13,647 bases of DNA, taken from contig JAOTTL010000100.1 of assembly GCA_029864385.1 (NCBI GenBank), positions 1-13,647 on the forward strand. The letters run 5' to 3'. Shown one piece after another: positions 12,811 to 13,647 of the stretch (positions within the stretch are counted from its first letter, which is position 1; the number at the start of each line of letters is the position of its first letter). The translations under genes were made by a program, and so were the position numbers. The notes under the pieces are model-generated. The model had not been told where the DNA came from. It searched no databases and worked only from the letters and a program-made list of their open reading frames with translations. The stretch is from SG8-41 sp029864385. GTDB lineage: Bacteria; Pseudomonadota; Gammaproteobacteria; Burkholderiales; SG8-41.

Positions 12811-13647
12811 GACGTCGACACGCACCGGCCGGAGCCGTTGACTGGAAAGCGGTCGACGCGCTGGGCATTACCCGGCTTGCCTGCGACAGTCGTGCGGTGG
12901 GGTCCGGCGACACCTTCGTGGCGTACCCGGGATCCACGCGCGATGGCCGTGCCTACATCACCGATGCGATCGCGCATGGCGCGGTTTCGGTGTTATGGGA
13001 GCGCAAGGGATTCAAATGGGACGCGCGCAGTGCGGTGTCGAACCTGGCGGTGCCGAATCTGTGCCGGCACGTGGGAGAGATTGCAAGCCGCGTCTACTCG
13101 CAGCCAAGTCGCCGGCTGTGGGTCGTAGGCGTGACAGGAACCAACGGGAAGACCACGTGCAGCCAGTGGGTCGCGCAGGCGCTGAGCGCCGCGGGGCGGC
13201 GCTGTGCCGTGCTCGGCACGCTCGGCTACGGCCTGCGTCCGCCGCTGCGGCCTATGGCGAACACCACGCCGGACGCCGTCTGGCTGCATTCGCAGCTTGC
13301 CGAGTTCGCGCGCCGCGGCGCGCAAGCCGTCAGCATGGAAGCATCCTCGATCGGGCTCGATCAGGACCGGGTCGCCGGTGTCGAGTTCGACGTCGCGCTG
13401 TTCACGAACCTCTCGCGCGATCACCTGGAGTACCACCGCACGATGCGCCGCTACGGCGAGGCGAAGGCAAAGCTCTTCGCCTGGGATTCGCTGCAGCACG
13501 CGGTCGTCAACCTCGACGACGATTTCGGTGTGAATCTCGCGGGACGGATCCGGCGGCCGGGGCTCAAGGTGATCGGTTACGGGTTCGGTGGCGCGCGCGC
13601 CACGCGCGCGATCCGGGTTGCCGGTGGCGCCGTGCGCACGGACACGA
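12807..13647 (+). CDS. murE: UDP-N-acetylmuramoyl-tripeptide synthetase (partial, 3' end outside window)
   Basis: MurE adds the third stem-peptide residue to UDP-MurNAc-dipeptide. About 280 codons are visible. ACDSRAVGSGDTFVAYPG (25-42) is the N-terminal substrate-binding signature. VTGTNGKTT (109-117) is the ATP loop. NTTPD (152-156) and MEASSIGL (177-184) are further MurE motifs, and NLSRDHLEYH follows. The frame has no ATG or GTG before the conserved DSR segment and an in-frame TAA at 12771. The TTG at 12807 is therefore the likely start. An AAGGAG (12781-12786) is 20 bases upstream, too far for normal use. The specificity motif for diaminopimelate or lysine lies beyond the window. Confidence 0.93.
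   Translation, partial: MRRRHAPAGAVDWKAVDALGITRLACDSRAVGSGDTFVAYPGSTRDGRAYITDAIAHGAVSVLWERKGFKWDARSAVSNLAVPNLCRHVGEIASRVYSQPSRRLWVVGVTGTNGKTTCSQWVAQALSAAGRRCAVLGTLGYGLRPPLRPMANTTPDAVWLHSQLAEFARRGAQAVSMEASSIGLDQDRVAGVEFDVALFTNLSRDHLEYHRTMRRYGEAKAKLFAWDSLQHAVVNLDDDFGVNLAGRIRRPGLKVIGYGFGGARATRAIRVAGGAVRTDT

Overview
The window reads as a chromosomal housekeeping stretch from a high-GC Gram-negative proteobacterium. A betaproteobacterium is my best guess (moderate confidence, inference). The evidence is a coaX gene followed by a SPOR-domain gene, a stand-alone heptose-1-phosphate adenylyltransferase (RfaE2 type), a type A RNase P RNA beside the dcw cluster, and a dimeric-type PyrC. Thirteen protein genes and one RNA gene are firmly recognised. 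No phage, transposase, CRISPR array, tRNA or defence system was seen.

Layout. (1) Positions 1-2193, plus strand: 3' part of birA, coaX, and a membrane-anchored SPOR-domain protein. (2) Positions 2194-2530: a gap with a short-period repeat, one weak 63-codon ORF and a strong hairpin. (3) Positions 2531-5879, minus strand, transcribed leftward: lpoA-like gene, yraN, gmhA (diaA position), a double-BON lipoprotein gene (dolP) and rfaE2. The first genes are tightly coupled by GTGA and ATGATG overlaps. This is the conserved lpoA-yraN-diaA/gmhA-dolP block. (4) Position 5859 rightward: rsmI, diverging from lpoA with overlapping 5' ends, then pyrC, a chaC-type gamma-glutamylcyclotransferase gene and rnpB. 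(5) A roughly 29% GC spacer with palindromes, then a clear sigma-70 type promoter with three TGG-repeat MraZ boxes, then the dcw cluster mraZ-rsmH-ftsL-ftsI-murE. murE runs off the right edge.

How the genes work together. The right end makes and regulates the septal peptidoglycan machinery: MraZ represses, RsmH methylates 16S rRNA at C1402, FtsL and FtsI build the divisome, MurE extends the peptide stem. RsmI places the second methyl group on the same 16S nucleotide, C1402. The LpoA-like protein should stimulate a penicillin-binding protein, DolP is an outer-membrane BON lipoprotein, and GmhA plus RfaE2 supply ADP-heptose for LPS. The left end covers biotin attachment and coenzyme A synthesis.

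The most unusual feature is a set of short-period arrays at gene 3' ends. There are 7-nt arrays after coaX, dolP and rsmI, 9-nt arrays after birA and at the end of rsmH, 10-nt arrays at the birA and SPOR-gene ends, and an 8-nt pair after rfaE2. Several are inverted pairs, and some supply the stop or start codon of the adjoining gene. I do not recognise them as a named repeat family. I see no convincing new multi-gene system.
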